Shown one piece after another: positions 1 to 7,549 of a DNA stretch of 64,000 nucleotides. The notes under the pieces were generated by a model that worked only from the letters and a program-made list of their open reading frames with translations, was not told the DNA's origin and did no database searches. The stretch's first letter is position 1. Each line of letters begins with the position of its first letter. A program made the position numbers and the translations under genes. Source of the stretch: Pontiella desulfatans (GTDB lineage Bacteria; Verrucomicrobiota; Kiritimatiellia; Kiritimatiellales; Pontiellaceae); the NCBI RefSeq assembly GCF_900890425.1, contig NZ_CAAHFG010000001.1, positions 4,216,001 through 4,280,000 of the forward strand, in the 5' to 3' direction.

Positions 1-2085
1 GACGAAATGGAAGGCTCGGTCAACATCCGCGCCATCAAGCGCTTCATGGTCGATTGGTACTACGACCGCCATCCCGAGCCGGACTACGGCCCGGTTGAAA
101 CCCAGCTCGATTCCAAGGTCGCCATCATTGGTTCCGGCCCCGGCGGACTGACCGCCGCGTTCCACCTGGCCAAACAGGGCCATCAGGTGACGGTCTTCGA
201 ATCCGAACCGCAGGCCGGCGGCATGCTGCGCCACGGGATGCCCGCCTACCGCATGCCCAAGTCGCTGCTCGACCGCGATATCAAAAACATCACCGCTCTT
301 GGCGTAGAGATTAAAACCAGTACACCGGTCGAAAGCATTGCCTCCCTCAAGGAAGCCGGCTACGACGCCGTCTTCGTGGGCGTCGGCAACCAGAATCCGC
401 GCATTATTCCAATCACCGGAAACAATCTCGCCGATGTTACCGACTGCATGTCGTTCCTGAAAGACACCAATGTCGGCGACGAACTGCCCGACATCGAAGA
501 TAAGGATTTTGTCGTGCTCGGCGGCGGCAACGTGGCGCTCGATGTGGCCCGCGCCGCGGTTCGCATGGGCACCAAGAGTGTTTCGATCGTCTGCCTGGAA
601 GAAAAAGACCAAATGCCTGCGCTCGACTTCGAAGTCCGCGAGGCGGACGAGGAAGGCATCACGTTCTACACCGGCGTCTCCACCAAGCGCATCTACACCG
701 ATGATGCCGGCAACAGCATCCTGGAAGTGCTGAAGGTCGACCAAATCAACTTTGACGAAAACGGCCGCATGACCGGCTTCTCCACTGCCGAAGGATCGGA
801 ACAGCAGATTCCCGCAGACGTGGTGGTGATGGCCGTCGGCCTTTCGCCGAGCACCATCCCGTTCGAGAATGAGCTGGAGCTCAACGGCAACAAAACCATC
901 CCGGTTAACAAGCAAACCCTCCAGACCGCGGATCCGATGGTCTTTGCCGGCGGCGATGCCGTGCTCGGCCCGTCGATCATCGTCGAAGCCATGGGACAAG
1001 GCCGCAAAGCCGCGTTCTACATCGACCGCATGCTCAAGGGCGAATCGCTCGACGTTGGCTTTGAAGTAGAGCTGGAAGCGGCCGACAAAGAGGAGATTCT
1101 CTCCTGTTCGAAGAACTGTTCCTCTCTGGCCCCGACCGCAATCCGCGAACTCGAACCGCACAAGCGTATTCAAAGCTTCGAGGCCTATGAAGAAACCATG
1201 ACCGAAAGCGAGGCGCGCCATTCCGCCAACCGGTGTTTAGGTTGCGGCGAGTGCTCGCAATGCCGGGAGTGCGTGAATGTCTGCCCCGGCGACTGCATCA
1301 ACTTCAACATGGGCACGGACAACCTCGAAATGACCGTCGGCTCGGTGATCATTTCCACCGGCTACGAAATTCTCGATCCGGCCGGCAAGGAACTCATGGG
1401 TTACGGCAGATATCCCAACGTCATCTCCGGCCCGCAGATGGATCGCCTGCTGGCGCCGACCCGCCCCTACAACGGCGTGCTGCGCCCGTCGGACGGCAAG
1501 GAACCGGAAAACATTGCCATCGTACTCTGCAACGGTTCGCGCGACCACACGGTCTGCAACCCGCTCTGCTGCCGCATCGGCTGCATGTATTCCGCCAAGC
1601 ACGCGCAGCTCGTGATGGGTGCGCTGCCGATGGCGGATGTGACCATCTACTACATCGACTTCCGCGCGTTCGGTAAAGGCTACGACGAATTCTACGAACA
1701 GTCGAAGGGCATGGGCGTGCAGTACACCAAAGGCAAGGTCGCCCGGATCGATGAGATCGAAGGCGGCAACCTGAAGGTGCACTACGAAGATATGGAAGGC
1801 GAAGGCGGCCTGCAGGAAGCGGAGCACGACATGGTCGTTCTGACCGTCGGCTTCCTGCCCAATCTCGAATCGCTCAAGCTCTTCAAAGGCAGCGAACTCG
1901 AAGCCGATGAATTTGCCTACATCAAGGAACCGGACGCGACCTCGCAACCGGGACGCACCAACATCGAAGGCTTGTTTGCCGCCGGCACCGTCATCGGTGC
2001 ACGCGACATTCCGGACACGGTACTCCATGCCTGCGCTTCGTCCGCCCAGGCCGCAGGATACATTCAAAAGCTGAGGAACGCGTGA
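1..2085 (+). CDS. GltD/HdrA-like FAD-dependent oxidoreductase, 5' end outside window
   Basis: Flavoprotein that probably moves electrons between NAD(P)H and the Hdr-like subunits encoded downstream. The frame is open from base 1, and the first residues (DEMEGSVNIRAIKRF) match the middle of the GltD/NfnL-type N-terminal region, so the true start lies upstream and the ATG at 7 is internal. An FAD-binding Rossmann motif (VAIIGSGPGGLTAAFHLA) is near residue 40 and a second nucleotide-binding motif (VVLGGGNVALDVA) near 170. A ferredoxin-like cysteine cluster (CLGCGECSQCRECVNVCP) is near 417. The C-terminal third resembles the central part of HdrA (CNGSRD, CCRIGCMYSAKHA, DFRAFGKGYDEFYE). It is thus a GltD-like module joined to an HdrA-like module. 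The HdrA gene follows after a 204-base gap. Class assignment is firm; the physiological donor and acceptor are not visible. Confidence 0.85.
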   Translation, partial: DEMEGSVNIRAIKRFMVDWYYDRHPEPDYGPVETQLDSKVAIIGSGPGGLTAAFHLAKQGHQVTVFESEPQAGGMLRHGMPAYRMPKSLLDRDIKNITALGVEIKTSTPVESIASLKEAGYDAVFVGVGNQNPRIIPITGNNLADVTDCMSFLKDTNVGDELPDIEDKDFVVLGGGNVALDVARAAVRMGTKSVSIVCLEEKDQMPALDFEVREADEEGITFYTGVSTKRIYTDDAGNSILEVLKVDQINFDENGRMTGFSTAEGSEQQIPADVVVMAVGLSPSTIPFENELELNGNKTIPVNKQTLQTADPMVFAGGDAVLGPSIIVEAMGQGRKAAFYIDRMLKGESLDVGFEVELEAADKEEILSCSKNCSSLAPTAIRELEPHKRIQSFEAYEETMTESEARHSANRCLGCGECSQCRECVNVCPGDCINFNMGTDNLEMTVGSVIISTGYEILDPAGKELMGYGRYPNVISGPQMDRLLAPTRPYNGVLRPSDGKEPENIAIVLCNGSRDHTVCNPLCCRIGCMYSAKHAQLVMGALPMADVTIYYIDFRAFGKGYDEFYEQSKGMGVQYTKGKVARIDEIEGGNLKVHYEDMEGEGGLQEAEHDMVVLTVGFLPNLESLKLFKGSELEADEFAYIKEPDATSQPGRTNIEGLFAAGTVIGARDIPDTVLHACASSAQAAGYIQKLRNA

Positions 2086-2101
2086 TGCAGCGGCGCAGTG
2101 A

Positions 2102-2220
2102 ATTTTTGATTGCCGATTTTAGATTGCCGATTTGCGGAACTCAGGCGGCGTTGGCCTTTTTTATGAGAAAGGCGTCGCAGACCCACCAATCGGAAATCAA
2201 AAATCAAAAATCGGCAATCC
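2102..2220. repeat. Inverted repeat in the gap before hdrA
   Basis: The left arm (2108-2132) reads GATTGCCGATTTTAGATTGC and onward; the right arm (2188-2219) read on the opposite strand begins GATTGCCGATTTTTGATTTT. Each arm also contains short internal repeats of GATTGCCGATT or its variant. The element fills most of the space between the two Hdr-type flavoprotein genes and is much more AT-rich than the genes. It looks like an interspersed non-coding repeat; I see no ORF in it. Confidence 0.7.
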
Positions 2221-2289
2221 CCAGCCAATCACTTGAGGTTGCATAATCATGAGACGAAACATGACCGAAGATTTAAGGAGACGGAACTA

Positions 2290-4029
2290 ATGGCTACGGG
2301 AAGAAAAATCGGGGTTTTCATCTGCCACTGCGGCGGGAATATTTCGGACTACGTTGATGTTAAGGCGGTCGCCGAGGCCGTTGCGACGGAGCCGGGCGTG
2401 GTGGTTTCCAAGAACCACATGTTCACCTGCTCCGACGCGGCCCAGCAGGAAATGATCGACGACATCGAAGGGCTGGAGCTCGACGGACTCGTGATTGCCT
2501 CCTGCTCGCCGAAACTGCATATGTTCACCTTCCGCGACATGGCGGAACGCGGCGGTATCAACAAATACCAGTATGTGCACGTCAACCTGCGCGAGCAGTG
2601 CTCGTGGGCGCACACCAACGACAAAACCGGGGCCACCGAAAAGGGCATCGCCCTCGTCCGCGCCGGGATCGCCAAGGCGTCGCTCTCCGTTCCGCTGACC
2701 GCGCTGCGGGTCGACACCATTCCGAAGGTGCTGGTGATCGGTGCAGGCATCAGCGGCCTGCGCGGCGCTCTGGCCCTTTCCGACATGGGCCTCTCCGTTT
2801 TCATCGCTGAAAAACAGAAGGAAGCCGGTGGTGCTGTGAAAAACTGGGGCCGCATGGCGCCGGACGACCAACAGGGAAGCACCATCGTTCAGAACCTGCT
2901 CGACGAGGTGAAGAAGCGCGAGAACATCATGCTCTACACCGATGCCGAAATGATTGAAAAGAGCGGCTACATCGGCGACTTCAAGGTCACGCTGCGGGTC
3001 GGCGAGAAAGAAGCCGTTCAACTGCAGGTTGGCGCAATGCTCGTGGCCACAGGCTACGATAACTATCAACCCGCCGAAGGCGAGTTTGGTTATGGTCTCG
3101 ACGGTGTGGTTACCCTGCCCGAGTTCCGCGACTTCGCCGACCAGCAGGAAGGTGAGCTCACCTACAAAGGTAAGGCCGTTAAGAACGTGGTGTTTGTCTA
3201 CTGCGTCGGCAGCCGCCAGAAAAAAACCGAAGCCTGCCCCGAGCCGAACCAGTATTGCTCGCGTTATTGCTGCAACGCCGGCACGCACATGGCCGTCTGC
3301 CTTGAAGACCGGCCGGGCGAGCTGAACCAGTATCACCTCTATCGCGACATCCGCACCTACGGCCACAACGAAACGATCTACGAAGAAGCCCGTACCCGCG
3401 GCGCCGTCTTCATGCGCTACCCGGACGCCGATGCGCCAACGGTTGCCAATACCGCCGACGGCCTCGTTGTTACGGTGAAGGACAAGCTGATGGGCGGCGA
3501 GGAAGTTGAAATCCAGGCCGACCTCGTCGTGCTCATCACCGGCATGATACCGAAGAAAAACGAAACCCTGATGAACCTGCTCAAACTGCCGGTCAGTAAG
3601 GACGGTTTCCTGAACGAGCTGCACATCAAGCTGCGCCCGGTGGAAACCGTGATCGACGGGGTCTTCCTAGCCGGCGCGGCGCAGAGCCCGAAGACCATGG
3701 CCGAAAGCGTCGGCGCATCGCTCGCGGCGGTCAGCAAGGCCGGCGGTCTGCTGATGAAGGGCTATGTTGATCTCGAGCCACTGATTGCGCGGGTCGATAC
3801 CGACAAGTGCCTGTGGTGCGATGAGTGCCTGAAGGCCTGCCCCTACGGTGCCATCGAAAAGATTCACTACGGTGAAAAGGAAGTGGCCTTTGTGGTCAAG
3901 TCGCTCTGCAAAGGCGAAGGCGCCTGCGTGCCGATCTGTCCGCACGATGCTCTGGATGTCGAAGGCTATACCGACCAGCAAATCACGGCAATGATTGATG
4001 CCTGCAGCAAAGAGGTGGTGACCGCATGA
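2290..4029 (+). CDS. HdrA-like iron-sulfur flavoprotein
   Basis: Subunit A of a heterodisulfide-reductase-like complex, 579 aa, expected to bind FAD and several [4Fe-4S] clusters in the cytoplasm. The N-terminus has the HdrA signature GVFICHCGGNI (Cys12, Cys14). An FAD Rossmann motif (VLVIGAGISGLRGALAL) follows near residue 145, then a cysteine-rich insert (YCVGSRQKK, YCSRYCCNAG). A C-terminal 2x[4Fe-4S] ferredoxin domain has CLWCDECLKACP and CKGEGACVPICP. An in-frame ATG at 2233 exists, but I chose 2290 because AAGGAG at 2275-2280 sits nine bases upstream and the HdrA signature begins right after. The stop overlaps the next start (ATGA). Family assignment is strong; the bifurcation partner is unknown. 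Confidence 0.9.
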   Translation: MATGRKIGVFICHCGGNISDYVDVKAVAEAVATEPGVVVSKNHMFTCSDAAQQEMIDDIEGLELDGLVIASCSPKLHMFTFRDMAERGGINKYQYVHVNLREQCSWAHTNDKTGATEKGIALVRAGIAKASLSVPLTALRVDTIPKVLVIGAGISGLRGALALSDMGLSVFIAEKQKEAGGAVKNWGRMAPDDQQGSTIVQNLLDEVKKRENIMLYTDAEMIEKSGYIGDFKVTLRVGEKEAVQLQVGAMLVATGYDNYQPAEGEFGYGLDGVVTLPEFRDFADQQEGELTYKGKAVKNVVFVYCVGSRQKKTEACPEPNQYCSRYCCNAGTHMAVCLEDRPGELNQYHLYRDIRTYGHNETIYEEARTRGAVFMRYPDADAPTVANTADGLVVTVKDKLMGGEEVEIQADLVVLITGMIPKKNETLMNLLKLPVSKDGFLNELHIKLRPVETVIDGVFLAGAAQSPKTMAESVGASLAAVSKAGGLLMKGYVDLEPLIARVDTDKCLWCDECLKACPYGAIEKIHYGEKEVAFVVKSLCKGEGACVPICPHDALDVEGYTDQQITAMIDACSKEVVTA

Positions 4030-4283
4030 GCACGGCAAGACGCGATATGCGCGAAGTGATGCGCGACGAAATGATTATGCGGGATCGCATTGTGGCGATC
4101 CTGCAGGAGGAAGCCAAAACGGTGCCGGAAGTTGCGGAGGCGCTCGGCGCCCCCGAACATGAAACGGTCTACTGGATGATGGCGATGCGCCGCTACGGCA
4201 TGGTTGAGGAGATCGGCCGCCCGGATATCGACGGCTACTTTAAATACGAGTTCAGGGAACAGGAGGAAGAAGGCCATGAGTAG
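4026..4283 (+). CDS. Small putative winged-helix protein inside the Hdr operon
   Basis: Protein of 85 aa starting four bases before the end of hdrA (ATGA) and overlapping the next gene by eight bases, so it is translationally coupled on both sides. The N-terminus is charged and helical; residues about 20-65 (ILQEEAKTVPEVAEALGAPE, then VYWMMAMRRYGMVEE) look like a small helix-turn-helix/winged-helix fold, as in MarR-like domains. It has no cysteines, so it cannot itself carry a cluster. Its position suggests either a structural subunit or assembly factor of the Hdr complex, or a regulator co-expressed with it. I do not recognise a named family and the fold is inferred by eye. Confidence 0.6.
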   Translation: MSTARRDMREVMRDEMIMRDRIVAILQEEAKTVPEVAEALGAPEHETVYWMMAMRRYGMVEEIGRPDIDGYFKYEFREQEEEGHE

Positions 4284-4581
4284 GGTATCATCAAAAATGG
4301 CTTTGGCCGTAAAGTGCTCCGACACATTCAACGCCGACGCCTGCATGCACTGCGGCGTCTGCACCGCCGTCTGCCCGATGGGCATCGAAATGCTGCCACG
4401 CAAACTCTTCCGCTATGTCCAGGTCGGGCTCGAGGACAAGGTGCGGGAAAATATTTCCACCATCTATTCCTGCCTGCTGTGCGGCATGTGCGCGGAAAAC
4501 TGTCCGGCCGAAGTGAACATTGCCGACAACGTGCGCTTCCTCCGCAAATACATTAACGAAAACGAATTCAATCTTTCCTAA
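4276..4581 (+). CDS. HdrC-like 2x[4Fe-4S] ferredoxin subunit
   Basis: Protein of 101 aa with two classical [4Fe-4S] motifs, CMHCGVCTAVCP and CLLCGMCAENCP, separated by a helical stretch, as in HdrC. It would relay electrons from HdrA to the HdrB-like catalytic subunit. The start at 4276 is supported by AGGAGG at 4261-4266, nine bases upstream; an ATG further upstream in frame lies deep in the previous gene and adds 24 residues unlike the family. It overlaps the small gene before it by eight bases, and the HdrB-like gene follows after nine bases. Confidence 0.88.
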   Translation: MSRVSSKMALAVKCSDTFNADACMHCGVCTAVCPMGIEMLPRKLFRYVQVGLEDKVRENISTIYSCLLCGMCAENCPAEVNIADNVRFLRKYINENEFNLS

Positions 4582-4590
4582 GGAGCCGCC

Positions 4591-5553
4591 ATGCCATTGC
4601 CAACCAAAGACATTCTGGGGATTCTGGCCGACAACTTGAACCAGCGTAAAAGCGTGCTGCCGATCTCATCCGCCGCCGCAACGCGCTGGGCCAAGGGGCT
4701 CGATCTTCCAAAGGGTGGAAAAACCGTTCTCTACACCGGACACCTCTACCAGCTCATCCCGATCATCGATGCGATGGCCGGCCAGATGGCCAAGTTCGAA
4801 GATTCCGCGCTGACGAAATATTTCGGCCTCGGCCGTAATGTGAACAAGTTCATTAACATGACCTTCTTCATGGGCATGATGGCCTCAAAGGACGAGCAGA
4901 AAGACTACGACCGCATGCTGCGCAACATTGCCTTGCTGCTCAAGAAAGCCAGCGTCGATTTCGGCTATCTCTACGGAGAAGAGCTCTATTCCGGCGCGCT
5001 CGTCTACGACGAAGGCGTCGACGGATCGTTTGCCAAACATGCGCAGCGCGTGGCCGAACTATTCAAAAAGAACGGTGTGGAAAAAATCATCACGGTTGAC
5101 CCGCACACGACGCACACTCTGCGCACCGTTTTCCCGGAATTCGTGAAGGGTTTTGACATTGAAGTTAAGAGCTACCTCGAAGTGCTTGCCGAAAGCGGCA
5201 TCGAACCGACGACGCAGATCAGCGATGAACTTTCGATTCATGATTCCTGCGTCTATGCCCGCCATGAAAACGTGGTCGAACAACCGCGCGCCCTGCTGGC
5301 AAAGACCGGGGCAAAAGTGAACGAGCCTCGCCTGTGCGGCAAGAACACGCATTGCTGCGGTGGCCCGCTGGAATCGCTCTTTCCCAGCGAGTCGCACCGC
5401 ATCGCCGGCAATCGCGCGGAGCAACTCAAAGAAAGCGGCGGCAGCATCGCCACCATGTGCCCGATCTGCCTGGTGAGCTTAAGAAAAGCCGCCAAGGGAT
5501 CGGTGAAGGTGAATGATCTATCCGATACGCTTGCAAAGGCGTATGGGGTGTAG
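4591..5553 (+). CDS. HdrB-like CCG-domain protein with a degenerate first domain
   Basis: Presumed disulfide-reducing subunit of the complex, 320 aa. The second half has a complete cysteine-rich CCG set: CVYARH, then LCGKNTHCCGGP, then CPIC, which in HdrB coordinates a non-cubane [4Fe-4S] cluster. In the first half the equivalent positions have lost their cysteines: GYLYGEELYSG stands where CCG is expected and TVDPHTTH where CxxC is expected. It can therefore hold at most one such cluster. It is the last gene of the operon, preceded by AAGGAG and followed by a strong terminator. The natural disulfide is unknown; CoB-S-S-CoM is unlikely outside methanogens. Confidence 0.85.
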   Translation: MPLPTKDILGILADNLNQRKSVLPISSAAATRWAKGLDLPKGGKTVLYTGHLYQLIPIIDAMAGQMAKFEDSALTKYFGLGRNVNKFINMTFFMGMMASKDEQKDYDRMLRNIALLLKKASVDFGYLYGEELYSGALVYDEGVDGSFAKHAQRVAELFKKNGVEKIITVDPHTTHTLRTVFPEFVKGFDIEVKSYLEVLAESGIEPTTQISDELSIHDSCVYARHENVVEQPRALLAKTGAKVNEPRLCGKNTHCCGGPLESLFPSESHRIAGNRAEQLKESGGSIATMCPICLVSLRKAAKGSVKVNDLSDTLAKAYGV

Positions 5554-5660
5554 CCTAGTCAGTCCTCCGAAACCGCCCCCCCTTCGGGCGATGAAGCGGT
5601 GCTACACCATGGGTCAATTCATGCATGGCAACAATGATCTCTGATTCTTGGAAGAAAAGA

Positions 5661-5686
5661 AAAGGCCCCGTAAGCGGGGCCTTTTT
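5661..5686. terminator. Bidirectional terminator between convergent genes
   Basis: Stem GGCCCCG (5664-5670) and CGGGGCC (5675-5681) with a TAAG loop, flanked by A residues on the left and TTTTT on the right. It can end both the plus-strand Hdr operon and the minus-strand FadL-type gene. Confidence 0.85.
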
Positions 5687-5709
5687 GATATCCTTGGGTT
5701 TGGGGGCGT

Positions 5710-6930
5710 TTAGAAGGTGTAGGTCACGCCAGCGGTCAGCGAGTTCTGGTACATAGTGATTTCGGTGCCAGCGCCCATTCCTCCCGCATCTTTTCCATTG
5801 GCCGTAACCGAATTCTCCAATGCATGGATATAGGCAAAATGAGCCGCCCACTTTTCCCATGCATAGGATGCACCGCAAGCCAAATGCGTTTCCATGATGG
5901 CCGGGAACAATGCATTGCCGAAGGCCGTGTTTTCATCAATAGGAGACTTGCCATAGGAGATGCCGCCGCGGAGGGTCAACGCATCGGTAGCGCCCCATGT
6001 GATACCAGCCTTAACAATATTCTGGTTGTCCCAATTAAAGGTATCGCCCAAGGTATCAAGCTCATCCCAACCAACCCACCGATAGTCCAGAGCGAGCTCA
6101 AGATTATCCAGTACGTTATAAGCCGCGCCGACCGTAAGCTGCTGAGGAAGGTTCAGGGATCCACCCAGAAGCCCATTGTAATCGTCGAATTCCGACATCC
6201 ACTGCTCGGTCATATAGCTTCCGCCAATGGAAAGTGCGCCAATTTTCTGGTTCACACCAACGATGGCACCAATACCATATGCGGTATCCCACTCACCGGA
6301 TGCATAATCATAGGGTCCGGGAGGGGGAATTGTGGGATCCTGAATGAGCATATCGGTTTTGAGGCGGGACAAGACAAAGATCGGCCCGGCACCAACGCTA
6401 AAACCGCTGTCCTTCGCTTTATAGGCATAGGTCGCTGTCATCTTGGCGATGGAAAGCTCGGTCATCATGTCACCGGTGGACTGAGGCTGGCCTGTAGGAT
6501 CCTGGGAGATACGGTTATTACCATAGTCAACGCCCATGCCGCTGGTTCCATAGATACCCAGACCGATAAAACCATTTTCACCATGGCAGCATCCAAAGGA
6601 GCCACTAATCGAAGGTATCACAAACGCACTGCTGTCTTCTTGTGCACCGACACTGCCAGAGCCGTCAGGGTTTGCCCGGTAGCTAACGGTCGAATCCATG
6701 GTCCGCACGGGTGCGAAAATCTGAAGCGAGGCATCGACGCCCATATCCACGTCGGTCAGTCCGGCGGGGTTGAGGATGAGCCAGGTGGAATCTTTGGCCG
6801 AGGCGACTCCGGCGCCGGCGGTTCCCTGCTGAACCGGACCGATACCGATGAGGTTGATGCCTTCCGTGGCGAATAGTTGGGTGGTTGCTGCCGCCGCGAT
6901 TATCGCGGTGGTGATCAGATGTTTTTTCAT
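5710..6930 (-). CDS. FadL/OmpP1/TodX-family outer membrane protein
   Basis: Outer-membrane beta-barrel of 406 aa of the hydrophobic-compound transport family. A signal peptide is visible (MKKHLITTAIIAAAATTQLFA), followed by the FadL-like N-terminal plug region with the LNPAGLTD motif. Many alternating strands with Gly/Tyr/Trp follow, and the protein ends in an aromatic residue (VTYTF), as barrel proteins inserted by BAM do. Length is typical. It is transcribed away from the ArsR-family gene, and the shared upstream region holds AT-rich palindromes that could be a regulator site. Substrate cannot be told; in this context a hydrophobic or sulfur-containing compound is possible but unproven. Confidence 0.88.
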   Translation of the reverse strand: MKKHLITTAIIAAAATTQLFATEGINLIGIGPVQQGTAGAGVASAKDSTWLILNPAGLTDVDMGVDASLQIFAPVRTMDSTVSYRANPDGSGSVGAQEDSSAFVIPSISGSFGCCHGENGFIGLGIYGTSGMGVDYGNNRISQDPTGQPQSTGDMMTELSIAKMTATYAYKAKDSGFSVGAGPIFVLSRLKTDMLIQDPTIPPPGPYDYASGEWDTAYGIGAIVGVNQKIGALSIGGSYMTEQWMSEFDDYNGLLGGSLNLPQQLTVGAAYNVLDNLELALDYRWVGWDELDTLGDTFNWDNQNIVKAGITWGATDALTLRGGISYGKSPIDENTAFGNALFPAIMETHLACGASYAWEKWAAHFAYIHALENSVTANGKDAGGMGAGTEITMYQNSLTAGVTYTF

Positions 6931-7024
6931 CCCCTGGCTCCTTATGGGTTAAGTGACGCGCTACCTATACGCGTTTTATAGATATACACCATTTTAAGCG
7001 CCAGAATTCAAGATTAATATATCG

Positions 7025-7036
7025 ATATTATAATAT
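7025..7036. promoter_or_regulatory. AT-rich 12-bp palindrome, candidate ArsR operator 1
   Basis: ATATTATAATAT is a perfect palindrome lying between the divergent FadL-type and ArsR-family genes. Its first ten bases recur at 7139-7148 and nearly recur at 7500-7509. ArsR-family repressors of the SqrR/BigR type bind AT-rich imperfect palindromes, so this is a candidate operator. Confidence 0.45.
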
Positions 7037-7138
7037 TCTATTATACGTTAGCTGATCATCATGTGCGCATTTCCCGCGCGATGGACCGGGGCTAATCCAT
7101 TGAAATAGTTGAACAATTGGTTTGGGCATAATATGAAA

Positions 7139-7148
7139 ATATTATAAT
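7139..7148. promoter_or_regulatory. Candidate operator 2 overlapping a -10 box
   Basis: ATATTATAAT repeats the first ten bases of the 7025 palindrome. It contains TATAAT (7143-7148), a consensus -10 hexamer about 30 bases before the ArsR-family start codon. Binding here would block transcription, which would give autoregulation. No good -35 box is evident. Confidence 0.45.
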
Positions 7149-7176
7149 GCTTAGTGTATTGAATTTGGAGAGATGC

Positions 7177-7476
7177 ATGGTTAAGCAAGAACGAGATGCG
7201 GCGGCCGAAGTGCTCAAGGCCCTCGCCCACCCGGTCCGACTTGGTGTGATTGAGATTCTGGCCAGCGGGGAGCGGACGGTAACCCAGCTTTATGAAGAAC
7301 TCGGGTGCAGCCAGTCGATGATGTCTCAGCAGTTGAAAATCCTGTGCCAGCAAAAGCTGGTGGAGATTCGCAAGGACGGCACGCAGAAATACTGCAGCCT
7401 GTGCAACCGCGACTTCCTGAAGGTGTTCACCTGCATGCACAAACATCTGCGCCAATTTTTGAATTTCCAGGACTAA
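7177..7476 (+). CDS. ArsR-family transcriptional regulator
   Basis: Winged-helix repressor of 99 aa. It has the typical ArsR layout: LKALAHPVRLGVIEILASGE, a recognition helix (CSQSMMSQQLKIL), then a wing (EIRKDGTQKYCSL). Cysteines occur at 44, 57, 73, 76 and 86, enough for a thiol or metal sensor, but they are not placed as in the ELCVCDLC motif of classical arsenite sensors. The start at 7177 is chosen over an in-frame ATG at 7147 because GGAG (7167-7170) lies six bases upstream and the 7147 ATG falls inside a -10-like box. It precedes the sulfur-transfer fusion gene by 73 bases, which suggests a persulfide/sulfide-responsive regulator like SqrR or BigR. The ligand is inferred. Confidence 0.85.
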   Translation: MVKQERDAAAEVLKALAHPVRLGVIEILASGERTVTQLYEELGCSQSMMSQQLKILCQQKLVEIRKDGTQKYCSLCNRDFLKVFTCMHKHLRQFLNFQD

Positions 7477-7499
7477 GGTCCTGATTTTTAACCACTCGT

Positions 7500-7509
7500 A
7501 TATTATATT
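7500..7509. promoter_or_regulatory. Candidate operator 3 before the sulfur-transfer fusion gene
   Basis: ATATTATATT differs from the 7025 and 7139 motifs at one position and lies 41 bases before the next start codon, in a short AT-rich gap (7497-7530) between the regulator and its presumed target. Confidence 0.4.
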
Positions 7510-7549
7510 ATTATTATGTTAGTATGTTTATGATTAGAAAGGTCATCTT

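Noticed and set aside
7147-7176. Longer start for the ArsR-family gene at 7147
   Set aside because: That ATG overlaps a TATAAT box and has no ribosome site; 7177 has GGAG at proper distance and gives the family length.
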